Positions 41,749 through 50,307 of a stretch of DNA of 64,000 nucleotides are shown here, piece after piece. Each line of letters begins with the position of its first letter. The stretch's first letter is position 1. Source of the DNA: 40CM-4-69-5 sp036556905 (GTDB lineage: Bacteria; Methylomirabilota; Methylomirabilia; Rokubacteriales; CSP1-6). The notes below the pieces were generated by a model, which searched no databases, was not told where the DNA came from, and worked only from the letters and a program-made list of their open reading frames with translations. The stretch spans positions 1 to 64,000 of the forward strand of contig DATBIM010000102.1 in the NCBI GenBank assembly GCA_036556905.1. Direction: 5' to 3'. The position numbers were made by a program, and so were the translations under genes.

Positions 41749-42693
41749 ATGAGCCAGGTGCATCGGTCGGTGCTCCGCGAGGGCGTGGTCGCCGGGCTCA
41801 TCGGCGCCGCCACCGTCGCGCTCTGGTTCTTGATCTATGACGCCTGGCGCGGGCAGCCGCTCCTCACCCCGGCGCTCCTCGGGTCCGCGATCTTCTACGG
41901 CGTGAGCGGTGGGGCCGGTGTCCAGATCGCGGCCGGGCCCGTCATCGGTTATACGATCGTTCACCTGCTCGCCTTCATCGGGTTCGGCATCGTCGCGGCG
42001 TGCATGATGGTGGCCAGCGAGCGCGAACCCGCGATCTTCATCGCCTTCGTGACGCTCTTCGGGGTGTTCGAGGTGTTCTTCTTCGCGGTGCTGAGAACGC
42101 TGAGCCAGGAGGTGCTCGGGACGCTCGGGTGGTGGGCGATCCTGACCGGGAATTTCCTTGCCGCAATCGGGATGCTCTGGTTCCTCGTCCGTGGCCATCC
42201 CGAGCTGCCGTCGGCGCTCATCGGATCGTCGGGTCCCGTGCTTCGCGAGGGCGTGGTGGCCGGCGTCATCGGGGCGGCGGTGGTGGCCTGCTGGTTTCTC
42301 ATCCTCGATGCCGCGGGGGGGGACCCACTGCGCACGCCACGGTTCCTGGGGACCGCGATGCTCCGACAGGACGACCCGGTGGGCGCGGTCGTGTCATACA
42401 CGATCGTGCACGGACTCGTCTTCATCCTGTTCGGGGTGGCCGGTGCGTTCCTCCTGGCGGGCGCGGAACAGCGGCCGGTGTTCCTCTTTCCCTTCGTGAT
42501 GCTCTACCTCGCGTTCGAGTTCTTCTTCTTCGCCGTCATGCTGATTCTGGCCAGGTGGGCCCTCGACGAGCTTGCCGGGTGGGCGGTGGTGCTGGGCAAC
42601 CTCCTGGCCGGGGCGGCGATGCTGACGTACTACTTCCAGACCCACCGTTCCCTGGCCGGTCGAGTCGCCCAGGCGCTGGCCGAGGAGCCGTAA
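41749..42693 (+). CDS. Integral membrane protein with internal duplication
   Basis: 314 residues forming two copies of one unit of about 150 residues. The first begins VLREGVVAGLIGAATVALWFLIYDAWRG and the second VLREGVVAGVIGAAVVACWFLILDAAGG. Each has about four hydrophobic segments, and both contain YTIVHxLxFIxFG and FxFFFFAV-type stretches, giving eight spans. I do not recognise a named family. It directly precedes coxB (24 bases), so it probably serves the oxidase or links it to the NXR-like enzyme. No haem or copper ligand pattern was recognised. Confidence 0.75.
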   Translation: MSQVHRSVLREGVVAGLIGAATVALWFLIYDAWRGQPLLTPALLGSAIFYGVSGGAGVQIAAGPVIGYTIVHLLAFIGFGIVAACMMVASEREPAIFIAFVTLFGVFEVFFFAVLRTLSQEVLGTLGWWAILTGNFLAAIGMLWFLVRGHPELPSALIGSSGPVLREGVVAGVIGAAVVACWFLILDAAGGDPLRTPRFLGTAMLRQDDPVGAVVSYTIVHGLVFILFGVAGAFLLAGAEQRPVFLFPFVMLYLAFEFFFFAVMLILARWALDELAGWAVVLGNLLAGAAMLTYYFQTHRSLAGRVAQALAEEP

Positions 42694-42717
42694 GCCGACT
42701 GCGCGGGAGAGGTGCTC

Positions 42718-43392
42718 ATGCTGAACTGGCTCCGCTGGTTACCGGAGAACGTGTCGACGTACGGTGCCGACGTCGACGCCCTCATCGCGCTCATCTGGTA
42801 CACCACGGTCGTCTGGTTCGTCCTGACCTTCGGGGCCATCGGGCTCTTTCTGGTTCTCTACCGCCGGCGGTCCGGTCGGCCGGCCGCTTACGTCCAGGGC
42901 GAGCGCCTGCGCCAGGCGCTCTGGGTGCTGGTGCCGGTCGCGATCGTCCTGGTCATCGACCTCTGGCTCGACTTCCGGGGGGCGCCGGTGTGGGCCAAGG
43001 TGAAGCTCGAGCGGCCGCCCGCCGCCCTGAGCATCCAGGTGACGGGCAAGCAGTTCAACTGGGAGGTCCTCTACCCGGGGCCGGACGGCAAGTTCGGCAC
43101 CCCCGACGACAAGCTGTTCCTGGATGAGCTCCACGTGCCGGTGAACCGGCCGGTTCGTGTCGTGCTCAAGTCCCGGGACGTCATCCACAGCTTCTTCCTG
43201 CCAAACTTCCGGCTCAAGCAAGACATGGTGCCCGGCCGCGAGATCGAGGGGTGGTTCCAGGCGACAAGGCCGGGCCAGTTCGAGCTCCCTTGCGCCGAGC
43301 TCTGCGGCTTCGGCCACTCGGGCATGAAGGGCTATCTCTACGTGCATCCGGAGGCGGAGTACGACCGGTGGGTCAAGGAGCAGTGGTCATGA
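42718..43392 (+). CDS. coxB: Cytochrome c oxidase subunit II
   Basis: 224 residues. Two N-terminal transmembrane helices (VDALIALIWYTTVVWFVLTFGAIGLFLVLY and ALWVLVPVAIVLVIDLW) anchor a periplasmic cupredoxin domain. The CuA site is complete: His in VIHSFFLPNFR and C-A-E-L-C-G-F-G-H-S-G-M near the C-terminus. GKQFNWEVLYPGPDGKFGTPDDKLFL includes the conserved tryptophan of electron entry. The ATG at 42718 is preceded by GGGAGAGG. No fused cytochrome c domain is present, so a separate cytochrome must donate electrons. The stop overlaps coxA (ATGA). Confidence 0.93.
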   Translation: MLNWLRWLPENVSTYGADVDALIALIWYTTVVWFVLTFGAIGLFLVLYRRRSGRPAAYVQGERLRQALWVLVPVAIVLVIDLWLDFRGAPVWAKVKLERPPAALSIQVTGKQFNWEVLYPGPDGKFGTPDDKLFLDELHVPVNRPVRVVLKSRDVIHSFFLPNFRLKQDMVPGREIEGWFQATRPGQFELPCAELCGFGHSGMKGYLYVHPEAEYDRWVKEQWS

Positions 43393-45080
43393 CGACGGCC
43401 ACCGCCGAGCACGTCGAGCGCGGCTTCTGGACCACATACGTCTTCTCGACCGACCACAAGACGATCGCCAAGCAGTACCTGACCCTGGGCCTGTTCTGGA
43501 CCCTGGTGGGCGGGCTGCTGGCGGGCGCCATGCGCTGGCAGCTGGCCTGGCCCGACTCGGCGATCCCGCTGATGGGGGAGATCGGCCCGGAAGTCTACAA
43601 CATGCTCGTGACGATGCACGGCACCATCATGGTGTTCTTCGTTGCGATGCCGATCCTGCTCGGCGCCTTCGGCAACTTCCTCATCCCCCTGATGATCGGT
43701 GCTCGTGACATGGTCTTTCCGCGGCTGAACATGCTGTCGGTCTGGACGTTCGCCCTGGCCTCGCTGGTCATGCTGGCCTCATTCTTCGTCCCGGGCGGCG
43801 CGGCCTCCGCGGGCTGGACGGCCTATCCGCCGCTCTCCGCCAAGGCCGCCTACACGGGGGTGGAGTGGGGCCTCAACCTCTGGATCCTGGGCCTCGCGCT
43901 GGAGTTCGCCTCGTTCCTGATGGGGGGGGTCAACTACCTGACGACGGTGATCGCGCTCCGGGCGCCCGGGATGACGCTCACGCGCGTGCCCCTGGCTGTG
44001 TGGCAGCAGCTGGCGGCGGCGACGCTCTTCCTCCTGTCGGTCGGGCCGCTCATCGGCGGCGCCGTCATGCTGCTGCTGGACCGTACCCTCGGTACCGGGT
44101 TCTACGCTCCCGAGCTCGGCGGCGATCCGCTGCTCTGGCAGCACCTCTTCTGGTTCTTCGGGCACCCCGAGGTGTACGTGGTGCTACTGCCCGCGCTGGG
44201 ATTCGTGCTGGAGGTGCTCCCGGTCTTCTCGCGCAAACCCATCTTCGGCTATCGATGGATCATCGGGGCGACGGTGGTGGCCGCCGCCCTGTCCTTCATC
44301 GTGTGGGCGCACCACATGTTCATCTCGGGCATGGATCCCCGCCTGGCCATGCCGTTCAGCGTGACAACGATCCTGATCTCGGTCCCCTTCGCCTGGGTCG
44401 TCTTCGCGATGATCGCCACGCTCTGGCGCGGGTCCATCCGGTTCGACGTGCCGATGCTGTGGGCGCTGGGCTTTCTGACCATGTTCATCATCGGGGGCCT
44501 CACCGGGATCTTCAACGGCTCGGCCCCGGTCGACCTCTATGTCAGCCGCACCTACTTCGTCGTCGCGCACTTTCACTACACCCTGTTCAGCGCGGTGGTC
44601 TTCGGCGGCCTCGCCGGTGTCTACTACTGGTTTCCGAAGATGTTCGGGCGGATGCTGAGCGGCCCCCTGGGCCAGCTCCACTTCTGGCTCACGCTGATCT
44701 TCTTCAACGTCACGTTCTTCCCCATGCATCACATCGGGCTGGCGGGGATGGTGCGGCGCATCGCGAATCCTCTCCAGTACGACATGCTGGTGCCTCACCA
44801 GTGGCTCAACGTCCTCGCGACCTACGGCGCGCTCTGCCTGCTGGCCGCCCAGCTCCCCTTTGTGATCAACCTCCTCTGGTCGTGGCGGGCCGGGGCGCCG
44901 GCGCCGCGGAACCCGTGGAACGCTGCCACGCTGGAGTGGGCCGCCCCGTCGCCGCCGCCCCACCTGAACTGGGGCCCGAGCGTGCCCAGGGTCTACCGGG
45001 GCGCCTACGAGTACAGCGTCCCCGGGGAGCGCGAGGACTGGCTGCCCCAGGACCTGGCCCCCCTCGCGCGGTCCCGATAG
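43389..45080 (+). CDS. coxA: Cytochrome c oxidase subunit I (A-type haem-copper oxidase)
   Basis: 563 residues, twelve or so transmembrane helices. The haem and copper ligands are present: MLVTMHGTIMVFF (haem a histidine), FFGHPEVYVVLLPALG (CuB histidine and cross-linked tyrosine; the GHPEVY form marks the A1 type), WAHHMFISGMDP (the CuB histidine pair) and YFVVAHFHYTLFSAVVF (both haem histidines). GAFGNFLIPLMIGARDM fits the D-channel entry. It reduces oxygen to water with proton pumping. Part of the coupled coxB-A-C-D run. Confidence 0.94.
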   Translation: MTTATAEHVERGFWTTYVFSTDHKTIAKQYLTLGLFWTLVGGLLAGAMRWQLAWPDSAIPLMGEIGPEVYNMLVTMHGTIMVFFVAMPILLGAFGNFLIPLMIGARDMVFPRLNMLSVWTFALASLVMLASFFVPGGAASAGWTAYPPLSAKAAYTGVEWGLNLWILGLALEFASFLMGGVNYLTTVIALRAPGMTLTRVPLAVWQQLAAATLFLLSVGPLIGGAVMLLLDRTLGTGFYAPELGGDPLLWQHLFWFFGHPEVYVVLLPALGFVLEVLPVFSRKPIFGYRWIIGATVVAAALSFIVWAHHMFISGMDPRLAMPFSVTTILISVPFAWVVFAMIATLWRGSIRFDVPMLWALGFLTMFIIGGLTGIFNGSAPVDLYVSRTYFVVAHFHYTLFSAVVFGGLAGVYYWFPKMFGRMLSGPLGQLHFWLTLIFFNVTFFPMHHIGLAGMVRRIANPLQYDMLVPHQWLNVLATYGALCLLAAQLPFVINLLWSWRAGAPAPRNPWNAATLEWAAPSPPPHLNWGPSVPRVYRGAYEYSVPGEREDWLPQDLAPLARSR

Positions 45081-45091
45081 GAGAGCACCCG

Positions 45092-45664
45092 ATGGCGGTA
45101 CGGCTCGAGGTCGAGGAGATTCCCGGCGGCATCCCCGCGGGAAAGGTGGCGATGTGGTGGTTCCTCGCCTCGGAGATCATGATGTTCGGCGGGCTCATCA
45201 CCTGCTACATCGTGTTCCGCCTGGGAGGCTCGGGCTGGGCGGAGGCCTCGAATCACCTGAGCATGACCCTGGCGGCGACCAACACGCTCGTGCTGCTCAC
45301 CTCGAGCTACACGATCGTGCAGGCGTTCGTGGCCGCCGAGCGCGGGAGCGCTCCTGCGCTGCGCCGACACCTCGGCCTCACGATCCTCGGTGGGCTCATC
45401 TTCCTGGGCATCAAGGCCGTGGAGTACACTACGGAGATCCGGGCCGGCTTCACCCCGGACGCCGGCATCTTCTGGTCCTTCTACTACACGATGACGGGCC
45501 TGCACGCGTTGCACGTCATGGGCGGCCTCGTCGTCAACGGCGTCGTGCTGCTCACCGCGGGCACGGCGATCAAGCACCCGCATCGGGTCGAGCTGGCTGG
45601 ACTCTACTGGCACTTCGTGGACGTGGTGTGGATCTTTCTCTTTCCGCTGCTGTACCTGGCCTGA
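45092..45664 (+). CDS. coxC: Cytochrome c oxidase subunit III
   Basis: 190 residues, five transmembrane helices, the short bacterial form of subunit III. MWWFLASEIMMFGGLITCYIVFR, ATNTLVLLTSSYTIVQAFVA, YYTMTGLHALHVMGGLVVNG and LYWHFVDVVWIFLFPLLYL are the family blocks, including the HFVDVVW segment. Starts 11 bases after coxA with GAG-type ribosome-binding sequence. Confidence 0.92.
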   Translation: MAVRLEVEEIPGGIPAGKVAMWWFLASEIMMFGGLITCYIVFRLGGSGWAEASNHLSMTLAATNTLVLLTSSYTIVQAFVAAERGSAPALRRHLGLTILGGLIFLGIKAVEYTTEIRAGFTPDAGIFWSFYYTMTGLHALHVMGGLVVNGVVLLTAGTAIKHPHRVELAGLYWHFVDVVWIFLFPLLYLA

Positions 45665-45674
45665 GGAGACGGCG

Positions 45675-45962
45675 ATGACGTCCGGCAAGACTCATCCCAA
45701 CTACACCGCGATCTGGCTCTGGCTGATGGCGCTGGTGGGCCTGTCGGTGGCCGCCAGCTTCTTGCCCGGCGGGCGGACGTTCGCAGTACTCGTGATCTTC
45801 GCGACCGCTTTTGCCAAGGCGATCCTCGTGCTGGCGAACTTCATGCATCTCCGCTTCGAACCGGTGTTGATTTATGCCCTCGTGCTGATCCCGCTCCTGT
45901 TTCTTGCCGTGCTGGCGGCGGCGCTGCTGCCGGACTTCGTGTGGCATTCGTTGGCCCGCTGA
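45675..45962 (+). CDS. coxD: Cytochrome c oxidase subunit IV
   Basis: 95 residues with three hydrophobic helices: YTAIWLWLMALVGLSVAASF, RTFAVLVIFATAFAKAILVLANFMHLRFE and LIYALVLIPLLFLAVLAAALL. This is the small prokaryotic subunit IV (PF03626-type) that completes the oxidase. It starts 10 bases after coxC with GAGGAGACGG upstream. Confidence 0.88.
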   Translation: MTSGKTHPNYTAIWLWLMALVGLSVAASFLPGGRTFAVLVIFATAFAKAILVLANFMHLRFEPVLIYALVLIPLLFLAVLAAALLPDFVWHSLAR

Positions 45963-46119
45963 GCCTGGTAGCGTGTTGGCTGATGGGCCTAGAAAATTGA
46001 TCCTAGGGTCCCATGGTGATCAGCCCGGAATCGCGCTAATTGAATAGCGAACCGAGGCGCAGCTCCCAGCACGGAGTCGAGGAGGTGAGAATGACCCCGC
46101 CGGATACAGGAGGCGCGGC
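45963..46119. other. Intergenic region after coxD, nothing recognised
   Basis: The first half of the 304-base gap between coxD and the small protein at 46267. It is slightly AT-richer than its surroundings (for example CTAGAAAATTGATCCTAGG). I see no supported gene; a promoter for the downstream gene is possible. Confidence 0.5.
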
Positions 46120-46246
46120 CCCCGGGTGACGCTCCGGGGACCGCGTGAAGTCGAGGCAGGACCAAAGTCCCGGCGAATGCCGGGACGCGCCGGGGTGATT
46201 CCCTGCGCTGAGAGGCCCGGTTGGCGGATAGTCCGCCCCGGGCCTC
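46120..46246 (+). promoter_or_regulatory. Structured leader with three hairpins
   Basis: Three successive inverted repeats: CCCCGG (46120-46125) with CCGGGG (46134-46139); TCCCGGC-GAAT-GCCGGGA (46168-46185); and a long hairpin GAGGCCCGG (46212-46220), TT, GGCGGA-TAG-TCCGCC, CCGGGCCTC (46238-46246). The last ends 20 bases before the ATG at 46267. It could be a structured 5' untranslated element or, in part, the coxD terminator. No known riboswitch class fits well. Confidence 0.45.
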
Positions 46247-46266
46247 GTGCTGGGAGGGAGTGGGAA

Positions 46267-46563
46267 ATGGACGGATGGCTGGTTCTGGCGAGCATCGCGC
46301 TGCTGGCTGTCGGTTACGTCGTGATTCCAGTGGGTATCGCGGCGCGCCGGCATTTCCAGCGCCAGAAGCTGGTGCGCTGTCCCCTGATCGGTCTGGGTGC
46401 CGGCGTGCTCATCCGGCGCGCTGGTCTGGCCGAGGCGATCGGATGCCGCGGGCTCCGGCGGGTTGCCGATTGCACCTTCTGGCCCCGCCATAAGGCTTGC
46501 GCCCAGCGCTGCCTGGATGCGACGGAGGAGGAGATTCGCGACTTCCGCATGCCTCTGGTCTGA
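46267..46563 (+). CDS. Small cysteine-containing membrane-anchored protein
   Basis: 98 residues with one N-terminal transmembrane helix (WLVLASIALLAVGYVVIPVGIAA) and a basic cytoplasmic part. Five cysteines lie in the tail: CPLIG, GCRG and DCTFWPRHKACAQRC. The C-T-x-W-P-R-x-x-x-C-x-x-x-C pattern recurs in small bacterial proteins of unknown function, from memory. A metal or redox role is possible but unproven. The ATG at 46267 has GGGAGGGAG upstream and a long hairpin before it. Confidence 0.6.
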   Translation: MDGWLVLASIALLAVGYVVIPVGIAARRHFQRQKLVRCPLIGLGAGVLIRRAGLAEAIGCRGLRRVADCTFWPRHKACAQRCLDATEEEIRDFRMPLV

Positions 46564-46693
46564 GATCTCGCCGGCCTGTCGCCCCTCCCCGAGCCTCTTC
46601 CTGGTCCGGGCGAAGCGCGGGTAGACACCGACAGCCTCGCGACCTAGAGTAGCCCCCGTGTCTGCCTGAGTCACTCCATCCGGGGGGAGTCCT

Positions 46694-47503
46694 ATGCCTG
46701 CGCAAGAGCTGATCGTCGATCTCGCCATTCGCTACGGGTTCCAGGTCCTCGGGGCGCTCGTGATCCTGGGTGTCGGCTTCCTGGTCGCCTGGTGGGCAGG
46801 CAACGTGGCCGAACGGCCCCTGCAGCGCCTGGCCCTGGAGCCACCCCTGCGCCGACTGATCCTGCGCGCCGTCCGCCTCGTGGTGCTCCTCTTCGCGCTG
46901 ATCATCGCCCTGGACAAGTTCGGCTTTCAGATCGCTCCCCTGGTCGCTGGCATCGGGGTGGCCGGCCTCGGCATCGGTATCGCGCTCCAGGGGGTGCTCA
47001 GCAACGTGGTCGCGGGGCTGACCATCATCTTCACCAAGCCCTTCCGGGTGGGCGAGCACATCGAGATCGTGGGGGTGAAGGGCGACGTGGCCACTATCGA
47101 GCTGTTCTCCACGACGCTCGTGCATCCCGATCGGTCGCGCACCATCATTCCTAATCGCAAGATCGTGGGCGAGATCCTCCACAACTTCGGGACGATGCGC
47201 CAGCTGCACCTCAGCGTGGTCGTGCCCCACGGGACCGACCTTCCCAAGGCGCAGGCCGTGGCCCGCGAGACGGCCGTCGCCAATCCCCGTGTGCTCAAGG
47301 ACCCGGCGCCGGTGGTGGGCGCCGCCCTGATCGAGCCCCTCGGGATCCGCCTCGGGATCCGCCCCTGGGTGCGCGTGCCCGACGTCGTGCCGGCCGAGGC
47401 CGAGCTCTACGAGGCGCTGGTGGAGCGCTTCGGGCAGGCGGGCATCGGGGTGCCGCTTCCCCGGCAGGAGGTGCGCTTGCTCGATGGCGCGGGGGCGCGG
47501 TGA
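46694..47503 (+). CDS. mscS: Small-conductance mechanosensitive channel (MscS family)
   Basis: 269 residues, close to E. coli MscS (286). Three transmembrane helices are followed by the TM3 pore-lining pattern IAPLVAGIGVAGLGIGIALQGVLSNVVAGLTIIF, rich in alternating Gly and Ala. The cytoplasmic beta domain begins PFRVGEHIEIVGVKGDVATIELFSTTLVHPDRSRTIIPNRKIVGEILHNF. It should open on membrane tension to release solutes. It shares its stop with the GTG start of the photolyase gene. Confidence 0.9.
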   Translation: MPAQELIVDLAIRYGFQVLGALVILGVGFLVAWWAGNVAERPLQRLALEPPLRRLILRAVRLVVLLFALIIALDKFGFQIAPLVAGIGVAGLGIGIALQGVLSNVVAGLTIIFTKPFRVGEHIEIVGVKGDVATIELFSTTLVHPDRSRTIIPNRKIVGEILHNFGTMRQLHLSVVVPHGTDLPKAQAVARETAVANPRVLKDPAPVVGAALIEPLGIRLGIRPWVRVPDVVPAEAELYEALVERFGQAGIGVPLPRQEVRLLDGAGAR

Positions 47504-48876
47504 GGGGACAGGGGGACGAGGGGGCCACCGCCGTCGTGCTGTTCACGCGCGACCTCCGCGTGCACGACCATCCCGCGCTGGCCGAAGCCGTCAGGGTCGC
47601 CGAGCGCGTGGTCCCCCTGTTCGTGCTCGACGACGGATTGCTCGGCGGCGAGTTCGCCAGCGCGAACCGGCTCCGGTTCCTCCTCGAGGCGCTCCGAGAC
47701 CTCGACGGCTCGTTGCGGGCGCTGGGCGGTGGGCTGGTCGTCCGCCGCGGCGACCCGGTCCGTGAAGTCCTGGCGATCGCGCGATCCGTGGGAGCCCGGA
47801 CCGTCCTCGCCAGCAGCGACGTGAGCGCGTACGCGCGGCGGCGAGCACGACGCCTGACTGCGGCCTGCGGCGAGGCCGGGCTCGAGTTCCGGTCACTTCC
47901 CGGCGTGACGGTTGTCGAGCCGGGCAGCCTCACGCCCGGGACCGGCGATCACTTTCGCGTGTTCACGCCCTACTGGACCCGCTGGCGGGCGCTGCCGTTC
48001 CGGTTGCTGGCGCCGCGGCCGCGCCGCATTCGGCTACCAGCCGGCGTCGCCCGGGGCCGGCTCCCCGAGCTGCGTGACTTGACGAGGGGCGCGCCCTCGC
48101 CGGCGCTGCCCACCGGCGGCGAGTCGGCGGCGCGCGCTCGCCTCGACGCCTGGCTGCGCGGCGGTCTCTCGCGCTACCCCGAGCGCCACGACGACGTCGC
48201 GGCCGACGCGACGTCGCGCCTGAGCCCGTATCTGCACTTCGGGTGCCTCTCGCCAGTCGAGGTGGCGCGACGCGCGGCCAATCGGCCGGGTGGCGCGGCA
48301 TTCATCCGCCAGCTCTGCTGGCGGGACTTCCATCACCAGGTGGCGGCGGCCTTCCCGGCCATCGCCCGGGTGGACTGCCGGCCGCGCGGGGACCGGTGGG
48401 ACGATGACGCGACCGCGCTGGCGGCGTGGAAAGACGGGCGTACCGGTTACCCGCTGGTCGACGCCGGGATGCGCCAGCTCCGCGCGGAAGGGTGGATGCA
48501 CAACCGGGCCCGTCTGGTCGCGGCCTCCTTCCTGGTGAAGGATCTCTACCTGGACTGGCGGCTCGGAGCCGCGCACTTCCTCGACCTGCTCGTGGACGGC
48601 GACCTCGCCAACAATGCCGGCAACTGGCAGTGGGTGGCGGGCACCGGAAACGACACGCGGCCGAATCGCGTGTTCAATCCCGTGCGGCAGGCGCGGCGCT
48701 TCGATCCCGGCGGAGGCTACATCAGGCGCTGGGTGCCCGAGCTGCGAGAGGTCGCCGACGCGCGCGTGCACGAGCCCTGGCGGCTCGAGGCCGCCGAACG
48801 CCGGCGCCTGACGTATCCCGAGACCATCGTGGACCACGCCGTGGCCGCGGCGGCATTCCGCGGGCGGCGGCGCTGA
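47500..48876 (+). CDS. phrB: Deoxyribodipyrimidine photolyase (class I CPD type)
   Basis: 458 residues, normal for a class I photolyase. The N-terminal antenna domain begins VVLFTRDLRVHDHPALAEA. The FAD domain has FIRQLCWRDFHHQVAAAFP, GRTGYPLVDAGMRQLRAEGWMHNRARLVAASFLVKDL and DGDLANNAGNWQWVAGTGNDTRPNRVFNPVRQARRFDPGG, the characteristic FAD and DNA-contact blocks. It repairs UV-induced cyclobutane dimers using light. GTG start overlaps the mscS stop. The DUF523/DUF1722 gene follows, as in many genomes. Confidence 0.93.
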   Translation: MRGQGDEGATAVVLFTRDLRVHDHPALAEAVRVAERVVPLFVLDDGLLGGEFASANRLRFLLEALRDLDGSLRALGGGLVVRRGDPVREVLAIARSVGARTVLASSDVSAYARRRARRLTAACGEAGLEFRSLPGVTVVEPGSLTPGTGDHFRVFTPYWTRWRALPFRLLAPRPRRIRLPAGVARGRLPELRDLTRGAPSPALPTGGESAARARLDAWLRGGLSRYPERHDDVAADATSRLSPYLHFGCLSPVEVARRAANRPGGAAFIRQLCWRDFHHQVAAAFPAIARVDCRPRGDRWDDDATALAAWKDGRTGYPLVDAGMRQLRAEGWMHNRARLVAASFLVKDLYLDWRLGAAHFLDLLVDGDLANNAGNWQWVAGTGNDTRPNRVFNPVRQARRFDPGGGYIRRWVPELREVADARVHEPWRLEAAERRRLTYPETIVDHAVAAAAFRGRRR

Positions 48877-48896
48877 CCGCCGTGCGCCGCACGACG

Positions 48897-49874
48897 ATGG
48901 CCGGCCGCTCGAGCGCCGACCGTCAGCCGCCGCGGATCCGCCTCGGGGTGTCGGCGTGTCTCCTCGGCGAGAGCGTCCGGTACGACGGCGGGCACAAGCG
49001 CGACAGCTTCCTCACCGACGTCCTTGGCAGTCACGTGGAGTGGGTGGCGGTCTGCCCGGAGGTCGAGATCGGTCTGGGCGTTCCCCGCCCGACCCTGCGG
49101 CTGACGGGACGCCCCGAGTCGCCGCGGCTCGTCCAGGAGGCCACCGGCCAGGATCTCACCAGCCGCATGCGCGGCTACGCCGAGGAGCGAGTTCGCGAGC
49201 TCGAGCGGCTGGACCTGGATGGGTACGTCCTCAAGCGCGCCTCGCCCTCCTGCGGTCTCTTCCGCGTGCGTGTGTATCGGGACAGTGGCCTCCCCAGCGC
49301 GGACGGACAGGGCCTGTTCGCCACCGCCCTGATCGCGCGCTTGCCGATGCTGCCCGTCGAGGAGGAGGGGCGCCTGACCGACCCCAGCATCCGCGAGAAC
49401 TTCATCGAGCGGGTGTTCGCGCTGGGACGCTGGCGGGCCTTGCTGTCTTTGGACCCGCGGCCCCGCGACCTCGTCGCCTTCCACGCCACGCAGAAGCTCG
49501 CCGTTCTCGCCCATTCCCCCGCGCACTACGCTCGTCTGGGGCGGCTGGTGGCGGCGGCGGGCCGGGCGCTCTCGCGCGAGCGTCTGGCCGAGTACGGGCA
49601 GATCCTCATGAAGGGACTGGCGGTGCGCGCCACGCGGGGCCGCCACGCGAATGTCCTGCAGCACCTGGCCGGCTACTTCAAGCGCGACCTCGGGCCCGAC
49701 GAGCGCGCCGAGCTCGTCGAGCTGATCGATGCCTACCGCCGCGGCCTCGTACCGCTGATCGTTCCCGTCACCCTCGTCCGGCACCACGTGCGGCGCCTCG
49801 GCGTCACCTATCTGGCCGAGCAGGTGTACTTGAATCCGCATCCCCGAGAGCTGATGCTGCGGAATCACGTCTGA
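48897..49874 (+). CDS. DUF523-DUF1722 fusion protein (YbgA-related)
   Basis: 325 residues in two parts. Residues about 12-155 are DUF523 (LGVSACLLGESVRYDGGHKRDSFL, VAVCPEVEIGLGVPRPTLRL, GYVLKRASPSCGLFRVRVY), with conserved cysteines in SACLLG, VCPEVE and SPSCG. Residues about 170-315 are DUF1722/YbgA (FIERVFALGRWRALL, LVAFHATQKLAVLAHSPAHYARLGRLVA, RHANVLQHLAGYFKRDLGPDERAEL). The combination beside a photolyase gene is widespread, but the function is unknown; a role in DNA repair or thiol chemistry is inference. GTG at 48882 is an alternative start. Confidence 0.88.
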   Translation: MAGRSSADRQPPRIRLGVSACLLGESVRYDGGHKRDSFLTDVLGSHVEWVAVCPEVEIGLGVPRPTLRLTGRPESPRLVQEATGQDLTSRMRGYAEERVRELERLDLDGYVLKRASPSCGLFRVRVYRDSGLPSADGQGLFATALIARLPMLPVEEEGRLTDPSIRENFIERVFALGRWRALLSLDPRPRDLVAFHATQKLAVLAHSPAHYARLGRLVAAAGRALSRERLAEYGQILMKGLAVRATRGRHANVLQHLAGYFKRDLGPDERAELVELIDAYRRGLVPLIVPVTLVRHHVRRLGVTYLAEQVYLNPHPRELMLRNHV

Positions 49875-49908
49875 GCCGGCCGGGCGACCGCGCCGGGCCG
49901 ACTTGGGG

Positions 49909-50268
49909 TCAGGCGGCCCAGGGCCTGGCGCCGGTCTCCACCTCGTACTGGATCGTCACGCGCGCCCGCCGACACGCCGAGCACCGGTCCCCCACGACGA
50001 TATAGAAGCCCGGAGTCGCCCGGAGCACCGTGAGCGCCTTTCCCGCGTGCCCAACGGGGATGTGCAGCAACCCACTGAGGCAGGTCTGACAGAAGTGCGC
50101 GGGCGTGTGACGCCGCAGGAATCCGCTCACCACTTCCGAGGCTTCGCCCGACTCCGAGAAGCACCGCAGGTGCACCAGGCCTCCGGCATCGAAGACGACC
50201 AGCTCGCCCCGCTCGACAGACTGCTGGCATCGCGGGCAGTACTGCCAGGGCTGGATGCTCCTCACCAT
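49909..50268 (-). CDS. Small protein with several CxxC zinc-ribbon motifs
   Basis: 119 residues from the ATG at 50268 (a longer GTG-started form would abut the diguanylate cyclase stop). Cysteine pairs are YCPRCQQS, HLRCFSE, FCQTCLSG and DRCSACRRARV, suggesting one or two zinc-binding knuckles. No DNA-binding or enzyme motif is recognised. It follows the GGDEF-family gene on the same strand and is probably co-transcribed with it. Confidence 0.55.
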   Translation of the reverse strand: MVRSIQPWQYCPRCQQSVERGELVVFDAGGLVHLRCFSESGEASEVVSGFLRRHTPAHFCQTCLSGLLHIPVGHAGKALTVLRATPGFYIVVGDRCSACRRARVTIQYEVETGARPWAA

Positions 50269-50307
50269 CAACTCGTCCTGCTGGAGAGGTTTCGAGCGTA
50301 CCACCAC

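Noticed and set aside
46190..46246. Thiamine (TPP) riboswitch, because of GCTGAGA after GGGGTG
   Set aside because: Only that short motif fits. The second conserved half of the TPP aptamer is absent, and the gene downstream is not thiamine-related.
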